Source of the DNA: Arthrobacter sp. StoSoilB19
GTDB taxonomy: Bacteria > Actinomycetota > Actinomycetes > Actinomycetales > Micrococcaceae
Reading direction: 5' to 3'
Assembly: GCF_019977275.1 (NCBI RefSeq)
Contig: NZ_AP024650.1
Coordinates: 124,001-188,000 of the forward strand
DNA length: 64,000 nucleotides
Under the pieces are notes generated by a model. That model saw only the letters and a program-made list of their open reading frames with translations. It was not told the origin of the DNA and made no database searches. Every line of letters starts with the position of its first letter. The first letter of the stretch is position 1. A program made the position numbers and the translations under genes. Below are positions 34,507-42,937 of the stretch, piece after piece.

Positions 34507-34518
34507 GGGCGCTCGGTC

Positions 34519-35844
34519 CTACTTCTTCAGGACCGACTCGAGGCCGGACTGGAAAGTCTGCAGGGCAGTCTTGGCGTCGGCCTTGCCGGTGATGATGGTC
34601 TGGCTGAACTGGTTCAGTGCCTGGCCGCCGTCGAGGGCCGCCAGGTTCGCATTGAGCCGGCTGCCTTGGGCGGCGAAGGTCTTGGCAATGGGCTGCCAGT
34701 CCTTGACGATCTTGACGTTGTTGGGGTCGTTGGCGAACTCGGGGATCTCCGTGATCGACTTGAAGACCGGCAGGGCGGACATCAGCTTCTTCTGCCACAG
34801 CTGCTTGAGCTGGCCCAGGTAGTACACCAGGAACTCCTCCGAGGCTTCCTGCGACGGGGTGTTGGTGTACATCATGATGTTGTTCGGGAAGACGATCGTT
34901 GCCTTGTCGCCGTGCGGACCCTTGATGGGGTCAGCCACCAGCAGGTCGCCCGAGGTATCGCCCACACGCTGCGGAACGTTGACCTGGAACAGGCCGTAGC
35001 CTGCCTTGCCGTCCTTCCATTGGGCGGACATGTTGTCCGTGGTGTAGCTGACCGCGGCGGGGTCGACGATGCCGTTGGACACGAGTTCCAGGACGAACTC
35101 CATGGCCTCCACGTTGCGGTCGTTCATCAGGTCCAGCTCGCCGTCCTTGTTCCAGACACCGCCGCCGTTGTTGACCATCATCATGATCATGGAGTGGTTG
35201 GCGTAGTTGTTGCCCGCGCCTGCGCCGGTGGTGAAGCCGAATGCGCCCACCTTCTTCAGGGCCTTGCCTGCTTCCAGCAGGGACGGCCAGTCCGTGGGGA
35301 GGGCAACGTTTGCCTTCTCGAACAGCGACTTGCGGTACCAGAAGACGCGCATGTCCAGCTGCCACGGGACCGCCACGTAGCCCTTGTCCGACTTGAAGGG
35401 GTCCAGCACGCCGGGCAGGAAGTCGTTGAACTGGCCATTGGCCTTCAGCTTCTCGATCACCTTGTCCGCGTACGCGATCTGGCCCTGCTGCTCGAACTGG
35501 AAGGCTTGGAAGCCGCCGCCGGTGGAGACAGCCGGGCCCGTCTTCGAGGCGATCGCGGAGGAGAAGGTCTGGTAGAAGTTGTTCCACTGGATGATCTGGT
35601 ACGAGGCCTTGGCGCCGTTGGCTCCGGAGAAACCTTCCGCGATGCCCTTGGCGGCGTCGTTGTAGGCGGGCGTTGCCCACGGCATGTCCCAGAACTTGAC
35701 CGTTCCGCCCGCGCCGCCTCCGCCGCCCTGCGATGCCGAGCCGCCGCCGCAGGCGGCGAGGAGGGGTGCTGCGGCGGCGGCAGCCGTCAGGCCCAGGAAA
35801 CCGCGCCGGGAGAAGGGGCGGCGCTGTTCGGAAGTTGCGTTCAT
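34519..35844 (-). CDS. Sugar-binding lipoprotein, Tat-type signal
   Basis: This 441-residue family 1 solute-binding protein has a leader with a twin-arginine motif (SRRGFLG) and a lipobox LAACGGG (Cys near residue 32), suggesting Tat export followed by lipidation. A Gly-rich linker leads to the binding domain (VKFWDMPWATPAYNDAAKG). ATG 35844 gives the proper signal peptide; longer in-frame starts do not. It is the first transport gene after the two metabolic genes at the operon head. Confidence 0.92.
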   Translation of the reverse strand: MNATSEQRRPFSRRGFLGLTAAAAAAPLLAACGGGSASQGGGGGAGGTVKFWDMPWATPAYNDAAKGIAEGFSGANGAKASYQIIQWNNFYQTFSSAIASKTGPAVSTGGGFQAFQFEQQGQIAYADKVIEKLKANGQFNDFLPGVLDPFKSDKGYVAVPWQLDMRVFWYRKSLFEKANVALPTDWPSLLEAGKALKKVGAFGFTTGAGAGNNYANHSMIMMMVNNGGGVWNKDGELDLMNDRNVEAMEFVLELVSNGIVDPAAVSYTTDNMSAQWKDGKAGYGLFQVNVPQRVGDTSGDLLVADPIKGPHGDKATIVFPNNIMMYTNTPSQEASEEFLVYYLGQLKQLWQKKLMSALPVFKSITEIPEFANDPNNVKIVKDWQPIAKTFAAQGSRLNANLAALDGGQALNQFSQTIITGKADAKTALQTFQSGLESVLKK

Positions 35845-35957
35845 GATGTGTCCTTTCGGGACCGGCCGGCGCAGTGCGCCGTTGGTGCGGTCCTGCTCAT
35901 CGTCGAGAGTGGAGGTGGGACTGGACTGCTGTTCAGGTTGCGTATCGGTGGGTCTGG

Positions 35958-36788
35958 TTACGTGGCAGCGAGGGTTGCGTAGAGGTCGGTCAGCCGGGCG
36001 AACCCGGCCAGATCGTCCGGCCGGGTGCCGGCGCCAAGATGGTCCTTCAGGCGCCGCCACGCTGACCGGTGGGCGGATTCGTAAAGCGTGGGAAGCAAGA
36101 GTTCGCCATGGGCTCCGGTGACCCGGACTTCGGCCGGCCAGGCGGCGTCCGGATCCGGGACCTGGACGGACACCCCGCCGTCGGCGGTGTAGAGGCGGAT
36201 GTCGACGGCGGCCGGGCGGGCAGCGGTCAGCACGCCCTGGGCGGTGAAGGGCGCGCCGTTGGCCAGCCTGCCGGCCACCGTGTATCCCGTGGCGTCGCTG
36301 CGGAGGAGGCTTACGCCGTCGAGCGGTCCGCTGACGGCCAGCAGCGCGGCGAGGTGTTCGCCCAGGAGCCGCTGCGGGTCGGTGCCGGGGGCCGCCGTCG
36401 CAACGCTGTCCAGCAGGGACGCGCTGCCCAGGGCACTGCGCACTGCGTCGCGGGCGTCCGGGGTGCTGCCTTCCGCCACCAGGGCGGGGTTGGAGGCCCA
36501 GCGGAGGTCCAGGACGACGGCGGTTCCTGCGGCGTCAACGGCGGCGGCCAGTTCCGTGGTGTCCTCGGGTGCCGGGTTGGCCACCACAACGCCGCGGGCG
36601 CCGGCGGCAACGGCGTGAAGGGCTTCGGTGGTCCAGCCGGGTCCGCCTGCGACCACCAGGACGTCGGCGGTGCCCTGCCGGCTCTCCGGAGCCGGGCCGA
36701 AGGTTGCAGGCAGTGAGGCCACCGTTTGGGTAACCGCGCCCTCTTCCCGCGCGGCGGGTGATGCCGAGACCGTGTACTGGCCGCTCAT
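35958..36788 (-). CDS. Degenerate Gfo/Idh/MocA-like protein, 276 aa
   Basis: No clear family label is obvious, but the protein can be aligned by eye with the oxidoreductase encoded just upstream. ADVLVVAGGPGWTTEALHAV and ARGVVVANPAPED correspond to the DVVAICSPHQFHADQVI and KAVLCEKPFAMN segments, and the C-terminal beta-sheet and final helix also match in order. The N-terminal GxGxxG strand and the catalytic Lys of EKP are absent, so it may be a non-catalytic partner. Its ATG overlaps the oxidoreductase stop (ATGA). A structural or regulatory subunit role is inference. Confidence 0.7.
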   Translation of the reverse strand: MSGQYTVSASPAAREEGAVTQTVASLPATFGPAPESRQGTADVLVVAGGPGWTTEALHAVAAGARGVVVANPAPEDTTELAAAVDAAGTAVVLDLRWASNPALVAEGSTPDARDAVRSALGSASLLDSVATAAPGTDPQRLLGEHLAALLAVSGPLDGVSLLRSDATGYTVAGRLANGAPFTAQGVLTAARPAAVDIRLYTADGGVSVQVPDPDAAWPAEVRVTGAHGELLLPTLYESAHRSAWRRLKDHLGAGTRPDDLAGFARLTDLYATLAAT

Positions 36789-37900
36789 GGCGTAACTCCT
36801 GCTTTTCCCGCGGCACCGGCATGCCCCGCCCCGGCGCTTGCTGCCGTGGCGTCGGCGATGGCGAGGGCAAAGGTGAGGTCGTCGATCAGGGTTTGTGCGG
36901 CGGGTGCCTGGCGGGTTCCCCGGGCAAGCCCGGCAAGTTCACGCCATTCGCCCTCATAACCGTTGTGGCCGTACGGGCCGAACGTGCGGGTATCGCTGCC
37001 GTTGCCGCGGGTGAGGGTGGCCACTGCGGAGCCGGCCTGGACATACGACGGTGTGAAGTCGATGTGAAGGGCCGCATCGTCCCCGATGGCCTCGAAGGTC
37101 CACTCGGGCTTCCAGGTGCCGTTCATAACGGCACGCAGTTCGATGACGCGGGTTGGGGTGCGCAGCGAAACGGCATAGCCGAACGGGCGGACGTGGAACA
37201 CCTGGAGGACTTCGAGGTCCGTGAAGTCCGGGGTGAACCGGCGGACCAGCGGCAGGTCGTGGATGGCCAGGCCCATGATCCCGCCCCGGAGTGCGCTCTT
37301 GATGACGTCCGGGTCCGAGTAGTCGGGCCGGCCTGCGGCCGGCCGCGTGACGATCTCGGTGGCGAAGTCCTCGAACCGGGCATTGGGCGGCAGGACGATG
37401 GAGGAACGGATGGTGTGGACCTGCCCGGGAAGGTCGCCCCAGTTCTGTTCGGCCGCGAGCCAGCCGGGGTCGAAGGTGTGCATGGCCCCGACGACGATTG
37501 GCACCCCGGTTTCGGCGCTGACGGCCGAGATGCGGGCGGCTTCCTCGGCGTTCATGGCGAAAGGCTTTTCGCAGAGGACGGCCTTCTTGCCGGCCCTGCA
37601 GGCGGCGATGACCTGGTCGGCGTGGAACTGGTGGGGGCTGCAGATTGCCACGACGTCCACGGCGGGATCGTCCAGCAGGGCAGCCATGCTGGTGCCGGCC
37701 GTGGCGCCAACGCGGGCCGCCACCGACGAGGCCACGGCGGCATCCACATCCATGATGTGCCGTACTTCCAGGATGTTCTGGAGGCGGGCCAGTGCCGGGA
37801 GGTGGATGGCCTGCGTGACGGGCCCCGCGCCGAGGATGCCGACGCCGAGGAGCGGCCGGTCTGCCGGCGCTGCGTGCTGGGACGCTGCTTGCTGGGACAA
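36785..37900 (-). CDS. Gfo/Idh/MocA-family oxidoreductase 3
   Basis: This 371-residue enzyme heads the minus-strand operon. It has LGVGILGAGPVTQAIHLPAL near residue 18, CEKPFAM with the catalytic Lys near 109 and LAIHDLPLVRRF (His-Asp) near 222. A TTG start at 37900 with AGAGG upstream is used. The Ala/Gly-rich tail is of low complexity. The divergent ROK regulator and an inverted repeat at 38020-38045 probably control it. The substrate is unknown. Confidence 0.88.
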   Translation of the reverse strand: MSQQAASQHAAPADRPLLGVGILGAGPVTQAIHLPALARLQNILEVRHIMDVDAAVASSVAARVGATAGTSMAALLDDPAVDVVAICSPHQFHADQVIAACRAGKKAVLCEKPFAMNAEEAARISAVSAETGVPIVVGAMHTFDPGWLAAEQNWGDLPGQVHTIRSSIVLPPNARFEDFATEIVTRPAAGRPDYSDPDVIKSALRGGIMGLAIHDLPLVRRFTPDFTDLEVLQVFHVRPFGYAVSLRTPTRVIELRAVMNGTWKPEWTFEAIGDDAALHIDFTPSYVQAGSAVATLTRGNGSDTRTFGPYGHNGYEGEWRELAGLARGTRQAPAAQTLIDDLTFALAIADATAASAGAGHAGAAGKAGVTP

Positions 37901-38019
37901 GGTCAGTTACCTCTTTGTAAGCGGACTCTGGGGGTGTAAGCGGATTACGGTGCCGGAATCAGTGCGGCTGATGTTCACCATCGGATCCGCGAATGTGCCT
38001 TGAGTCACAACGTAGAACT

Positions 38020-38045
38020 ACTTTTGACGCACGTCAAGCAAAAGT
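38020..38045. promoter_or_regulatory. Inverted repeat, candidate ROK operator
   Basis: ACTTTTG and CAAAAGT (7-bp arms) flank a nested perfect repeat TTGACG-CA-CGTCAA (38024-38037). It lies midway between the divergent oxidoreductase operon and the ROK regulator gene and is the only strong dyad there, so it is the best operator candidate for both. Confidence 0.6.
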
Positions 38046-38108
38046 TGTTTGTTGCGCGTCATTCTTCTGATTGGTGACAGCAGAAAGTAAGAGTGTTATG
38101 ACTTAGAC

Positions 38109-39326
38109 ATGACTTCAGTGACAGGTAAGCAGGCCGGAAAAGAGTCCGATGTCGGCAGCCTGTCGCGCGCCGGGGACCTCTTCCAGCTGCTTCGTGACGG
38201 CCGGGCCCGCACCCGCGCCGAGCTTGCGCTGAGCACGGGTCTGGCCCGCTCAACCGTCGCCTCGCGGATCGATGCGCTGATGCTGTCCGGCCTGGTGGGT
38301 CCCGCGGGTGAGGCGCTCTCCAGCGGCGGCAGGCCGCCGTCGCGCTTTGCCTTCAACCCGTCAGCCCGCCTGGTGCTGGCCGTGGACGTGGGCGCCACGC
38401 ACGTCATCGTTGCGGTGACGGATCTCGGCGGAAACATCCTGGCCGAACACCGGCTGGCGCAGCAGGTGGCCGACGGGCCGGAAGCCGTGCTGGACCAGGT
38501 GGTGGCGCAGGGCAAGGAACTGCTGGCGTCCACCGGACGGACCGTTGCGGAACTGGCCGGGATCGGCATCGGGCTGCCCGGGCCCGTGGAACATGACACC
38601 GGCAAGCCCGTCAAGCCGCCCATCATGCCGGGCTGGGACGGGTTCGACGTGGTCAGCTACGTCCAGCGGTCCCTGCCCGTCCACGTGCTGGTGGACAATG
38701 ACGTGAACATCATGGCGCTGGGGGAGCAGTCCGCGCACTGGCCCGAACACAACAACTTCTTCTTCGTGAAGGTGGCCACCGGCATCGGCTCCGGCATCAT
38801 CAGCAACGGGGAACTGCAGCGTGGTGCCAACGGCACGGCAGGCGACCTGGGCCACGTCCAGGTGGCCCGCGGCGCGGATGTCCTGTGTGCCTGTGGAAAC
38901 TATGGGTGCCTGGAGGCGCTGGCGTCCGGTCCCGCCGTCGTGCGCTCCCTCCGGGACCAGGGACTGGACGTGGCAAAGGGCTCGGACGTGCTCCGGCTCG
39001 CCGCCGACGGCAACCTGCAGGCCATCCAGGCGCTGCGCCAGGCCGGCCGGGACATCGGCGAGGTTCTGGCCACCGTGGTGAACCTGCTCAATCCGTCCGT
39101 GATTGTGGTGGGCGGCAGCGTTGGCGAGACGGGCGAGCACCTGGTGGCCGGCATCCGCGAGGTGGTGTACCGGCGCTCCCCGCCGCTGGCCACCTCGCAC
39201 CTGCGCATCAACGGCTCCCGCGCCGGGAGCCAGGCGGCGGTCCTTGGCGCAAGCAAACTGGTCACCCAGTACGTCCTCTCGCCGGCCGTCATCGAAGCCA
39301 CGCTGGCAGGCGCCATCGCCGGGTAA
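38109..39326 (+). CDS. ROK-family transcriptional regulator
   Basis: This 405-residue protein has an N-terminal winged helix (about 20-75, TRAELALSTGLARSTVASRI) and a ROK sugar-kinase-like domain with DVGATHVIVAVTDLGG near residue 94. The zinc motif CACGNYGCLE is intact near 262. It lacks an obvious ribosome site and may be leaderless. It diverges from the oxidoreductase/ABC operon with a dyad between them, so it most likely represses that operon until an imported sugar binds. Confidence 0.9.
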   Translation: MTSVTGKQAGKESDVGSLSRAGDLFQLLRDGRARTRAELALSTGLARSTVASRIDALMLSGLVGPAGEALSSGGRPPSRFAFNPSARLVLAVDVGATHVIVAVTDLGGNILAEHRLAQQVADGPEAVLDQVVAQGKELLASTGRTVAELAGIGIGLPGPVEHDTGKPVKPPIMPGWDGFDVVSYVQRSLPVHVLVDNDVNIMALGEQSAHWPEHNNFFFVKVATGIGSGIISNGELQRGANGTAGDLGHVQVARGADVLCACGNYGCLEALASGPAVVRSLRDQGLDVAKGSDVLRLAADGNLQAIQALRQAGRDIGEVLATVVNLLNPSVIVVGGSVGETGEHLVAGIREVVYRRSPPLATSHLRINGSRAGSQAAVLGASKLVTQYVLSPAVIEATLAGAIAG

Positions 39327-39327
39327 A

Positions 39328-39343
39328 GCCGGGAATCCCCGGC
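39328..39343. terminator. Short hairpin between convergent genes
   Basis: GCCGGG-AATC-CCCGGC is a 6-bp perfect stem directly after the ROK stop and before the GH13 stop. It is a weak, possibly bidirectional terminator. Confidence 0.35.
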
Positions 39344-39359
39344 CTACCCGGCGTGGGCT

Positions 39360-41636
39360 CTACGCCTCCGCCTCCGGCTCGGGCGCTTCGGCCAGGATCA
39401 GTGCCGTGCCGCCGTACGCGGGCAGCTCCAGGAAGAAGCTGTGCAGGTCATCCACCTGCCCCACCGTCTCGCCGCTGAACAGATCCTTGACGTTGGCGCC
39501 GGACGGCAGCTCGTTGGACTGGATGCTGCCGGCGATGTCCTGCCCGGAGAAGTTGAGCGCCGTGACCTGCAGGCTGCCGTCCTTCAGCCGGTTGACCAGC
39601 ACCAGTGCGCTGCGGTTGGAAACGTCCGGGACGTCGAGCAGGGTGCCGGTGGCGATCCCGTTCTCTTCCCGCACGGCGAGGATCCGCTGCAGCCGGCGCG
39701 CGAACGAGTCGGGGTCCTTGAGCTGTTCGGGCAGCGGCCCGTACAGGCTGCGGGCCCGGGGCATCCCGGCGGACGAGGTGGTGGCGTCCGGACTGGTTCC
39801 CATGAGGTCGTGGGCGCCGCGGTTGATCCAGCGTGTATCGCCCTGCGAGGTGAGCTCGCGGACGCTGCTCCGGTCCAGGGCCAGGATGCCCGTGAGGTCC
39901 CAGCCGGAAAGGGCAAAGACGCCCGGCTGCAGGGCGTTGTACATGGCCAGGAGCAGGTGGACGTCCCGGATCTGGGCTTCCTGCTCCGGGGTGGTGGTGG
40001 ACGGGTCCTTGATGCCCAGCGCGGCCATGATGAAGCTTACCGAGGTGCAGGCAATGCCGTTGGTGGTGAAGACGGCGTTGTAGGGCCCGTTTTCGCCGGT
40101 GAGCCGTTCCCGCAGGGTCTGCTGGACCTGTTCGGCCAGCTGCGCCCCGGTGAGTTCCTCGCCGTTGAGCTCGAACATCTCGTCCCGGTGCCCGGCGGCG
40201 AAGTGCAGGAGCTCGTAGGTGAGTTCGTCATGGTTCTGCAGGGCATGCACCAGCGACGCCTGGTCCACGCCGATTTCCAGCGATAGCCGGAGGGTCAGCC
40301 GCAGGAACTCGGTGTCGGCCGTGACCAGGGAGTAGTGGTACGCAGGCCGGGTGATGAAGTCGTAGGACAGGTCGGGGCCGGCATCGGAGGTTGCCTTGAT
40401 GTCGTCGATGGTCAGGTTCAGCTCCTGGAAGGAGAACCCGCCCACCTTCCGGATCATGGAGCCGATGAGCTGGTTGGCTGCCTCGGACAGTGGGTGCCCC
40501 TCGGACCAGCCGGGTTGTTCTTCGGCGCTCTTCTCCACGCCCAGGAAGCCGTTGGCGTCCAGGCGCAGCGCCCCCGTGCCCAGGTCCACCAGCGAATGCA
40601 GGGCATCGCCCACCACCAGGCGCATTCCGGCGAAGGTGGGGTCCAGCCAGTTGATGGAGGGCTGGCCGGCCTTGAAGTAGTGCAGGTAGACCCAGCGGCG
40701 GGTCTTGCCGGTGGTATCCACGATGGGCCGCGTGGCGCTCCAGTTGGTTTCCTTCACCCCGGGTTCGTAGAAGATGACCCGCTGCAGCCTGCCGATGATG
40801 TAGCCGGCCTTCTGCAGCGCCTGCTCGGAGTCGGGGCTGAGGTTGACCGAGTCCGCCCCCTCCGGGACGTCCGGGAGCAGGTTCCAGTCCTCCTCCGGAA
40901 TATCGATCATGTGGTATATGCCGGGGTAGTCCCGGAAGTTCATTTCGGCCAGGCGGAAGTCCGCGCCCTTGCCGGTGTGGCCCGGGACGATGTCGTCGAT
41001 GACGGTGCCGTCGTGCTCGGCGGCCACCTCGCACATCCGCCGGAACTCATCCTCGGTGCCGAAAACCGGGTCGATCGCCATGCTGATGCGGTCGAAGTGC
41101 CCGTCCACGCTGGGCGTGTGGGACCAGCCGCTGATGCCGCCGGCGAGCTTCACGGGCCCGGTGTGGATTCCGCGGATACCGATTTCCCTAAAGGCCTTCC
41201 ACATGGCCGGATCGCCCAGGGCCGAAAGGAATGACTGGCCGGACGGGGTGATGAAGGACAGCGGGTAGGCGGTGAACCACACGGAGGCGCGTTCGACGGC
41301 GGCCCGCGGGTTGGGATGGGCGTACGAGTTCTGCCACATGCTGGCCTGGCCGGACAGCTGCCGGGCCAGCGTGTTCGCGTCCCCGAGCATCGCCTGGTTG
41401 CGGAGCCAGTCCACGTACGCCGCGTTCCGCCCGTCGAATTCAAAGGACGGCCTGCTGCCGACGAACTGGCGCCGGCGCGCGATGGGCCGCAGGGCCTTGG
41501 GCCTGGCCGCGAAGAACTGCTCGTCGAAATTGACGTCCAGTTCCGTTGACGGCTCCGCAGCGCCCGCTTCCACTTCCCCGATGGGGGCGGCTGCATCCGC
41601 TTCCGAAGTGTTCCCGCTGGTGCCCGGCTCAGGCAT
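39360..41636 (-). CDS. GH13-family alpha-glucan enzyme, trehalose synthase-like
   Basis: This 758-residue alpha-amylase-superfamily protein has all four catalytic regions in order: [22 protein letters not shown] (nucleophile Asp), FSFQELNLT (acid/base Glu) and LQNHDE. The C-terminus forms a beta-sandwich. An acidic leader of about 35 residues precedes the domain, without an export signal. Sequence around the regions is far from standard amylases and resembles proteins labelled maltose glucosyltransferase/trehalose synthase in arthrobacters; amylosucrase-like transfer is another option. ATG 41636 (AGAGGAG) is preferred. It stands alone, convergent with the ROK gene. Confidence 0.75.
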   Translation of the reverse strand: MPEPGTSGNTSEADAAAPIGEVEAGAAEPSTELDVNFDEQFFAARPKALRPIARRRQFVGSRPSFEFDGRNAAYVDWLRNQAMLGDANTLARQLSGQASMWQNSYAHPNPRAAVERASVWFTAYPLSFITPSGQSFLSALGDPAMWKAFREIGIRGIHTGPVKLAGGISGWSHTPSVDGHFDRISMAIDPVFGTEDEFRRMCEVAAEHDGTVIDDIVPGHTGKGADFRLAEMNFRDYPGIYHMIDIPEEDWNLLPDVPEGADSVNLSPDSEQALQKAGYIIGRLQRVIFYEPGVKETNWSATRPIVDTTGKTRRWVYLHYFKAGQPSINWLDPTFAGMRLVVGDALHSLVDLGTGALRLDANGFLGVEKSAEEQPGWSEGHPLSEAANQLIGSMIRKVGGFSFQELNLTIDDIKATSDAGPDLSYDFITRPAYHYSLVTADTEFLRLTLRLSLEIGVDQASLVHALQNHDELTYELLHFAAGHRDEMFELNGEELTGAQLAEQVQQTLRERLTGENGPYNAVFTTNGIACTSVSFIMAALGIKDPSTTTPEQEAQIRDVHLLLAMYNALQPGVFALSGWDLTGILALDRSSVRELTSQGDTRWINRGAHDLMGTSPDATTSSAGMPRARSLYGPLPEQLKDPDSFARRLQRILAVREENGIATGTLLDVPDVSNRSALVLVNRLKDGSLQVTALNFSGQDIAGSIQSNELPSGANVKDLFSGETVGQVDDLHSFFLELPAYGGTALILAEAPEPEAEA

Positions 41637-41790
41637 AAGCTCCTCTTTCCATTGCTCGTTTCCGTGCTGGCATGGATGCTCCAAAACCCTTGCCCAAGGA
41701 AACGTACCCAGGGCAACAGGGAGTATTCGGCGTTCCCTCTCCCGATGCTACTGCTCAGCGGAGCCGGTGGAGGGGACAAACGTGCCTGGG

Positions 41791-42936
41791 CTAGTGGATG
41801 CTTTGTCCGATGTCCCGGCCAATCTGCTGGAGGAGGGCGGTGGACAACCCTGGGTCTTTGGCGGAGTCCCGGCTGGTGTAGTCGGCCAGGGCGTACACCC
41901 GTGCCAGGGACAGGTCCGCCCAGCGTTCGCGGGGAAGCAGGGAACGGCCGGCGACGGCGATGATGGGCCGGGTGCCGGACCGGCGGGCCACGGCAGCCGG
42001 GAGCTTCCCGGCGAGGGTCTGCAAGTCGATGCTGCCTTCGCCCGTGATGACCAGGTCGCAGTTGTCCCTGCGGCCATCGAAGTCCAGCAGGTCCAGGAAG
42101 AAGTCCGCTCCCGATACCTGCCGCGCGCCCAGCAGCAGGCAGGCGAAGCCCAATCCGCCGGCGCTGCCCGCTCCCTCGTGTCCGGCCAGTTCGCGGGCGG
42201 AAGCAAATCCCGCGCCTTCCATCCTTGCCACGAAGTGCACCAGCCCGGCGTCCAGGCTGGCCACATCGGCCGGCACCGCCCCCTTTTGGGGCCCGAAGAC
42301 GGCAGCAGCGCCGGCAGGACCGCATAGCGGATTGGAGACATCGCTGGCAACGATCAGTTCAGCCGCCACCAGGCCTGGAAGGGGGGAGCCCTGGACGGAG
42401 CGGATCCGGAAGAGGCTGCGCCCTGTCCCTTCAAGGCGGTGGCCATCGGTGTCGGTGAAGGTGTAGCCCAGGGCGGACAGCATCCCCGTGCCCCCGTCTG
42501 TGCTGGCACTGCCGCCCAGCGCCAGCACGATTCGTGCCGGGGCAAGGCTGAGGGCGAAGCGGATGGCTTCGCCGAATCCGCGGCTGGAGGAGTTGAGCGG
42601 GTCAAGGGTGCCGTGGGGCAGGAGCGAGATCCCGCAGGTGTTGGCCACTTCCACGACGGCGGTGACTCCGTCGAAGGCGATGGATGCCTGCACCTGCTGC
42701 CCCGTCGGCCCGGTGACCTGGCAGGTGTGCCGCGCGAACCCTGCCGAGACGGCGGCGTCCACGCTGCCGTCTCCACCGTCGGCCAGGGGGAGCAGGTCGC
42801 ACTGGATGGTTCGGTGGGCCCCGGCGACGGACCGGAGTCCGGCCGCCAGGGCGTGTGCCACCTCATGGGCGGTCAGGCTGCCCTTGAATTTGTCGGGCGC
42901 GATGAGGGCGCGGAGGGAGGGGGTGGAAGTGGACAT
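41791..42936 (-). CDS. Glycerate kinase (second copy)
   Basis: This 381-residue GarK-family kinase has ALIAPDKFKGSLTAHEV near the N-terminus, ADGGDGSVDAAV near 50, LALGGSASTDGG near 140, FGPQKGA near 215 and VITGEGSID near 300. It begins 1 bp after the DctA stop and so ends the tartrate operon, converting D-glycerate from tartrate into 2-phosphoglycerate. It is clearly diverged from the copy at 22.6 kb, consistent with a dedicated role. Confidence 0.92.
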   Translation of the reverse strand: MSTSTPSLRALIAPDKFKGSLTAHEVAHALAAGLRSVAGAHRTIQCDLLPLADGGDGSVDAAVSAGFARHTCQVTGPTGQQVQASIAFDGVTAVVEVANTCGISLLPHGTLDPLNSSSRGFGEAIRFALSLAPARIVLALGGSASTDGGTGMLSALGYTFTDTDGHRLEGTGRSLFRIRSVQGSPLPGLVAAELIVASDVSNPLCGPAGAAAVFGPQKGAVPADVASLDAGLVHFVARMEGAGFASARELAGHEGAGSAGGLGFACLLLGARQVSGADFFLDLLDFDGRRDNCDLVITGEGSIDLQTLAGKLPAAVARRSGTRPIIAVAGRSLLPRERWADLSLARVYALADYTSRDSAKDPGLSTALLQQIGRDIGQSIH

Positions 42937-42937
42937 G

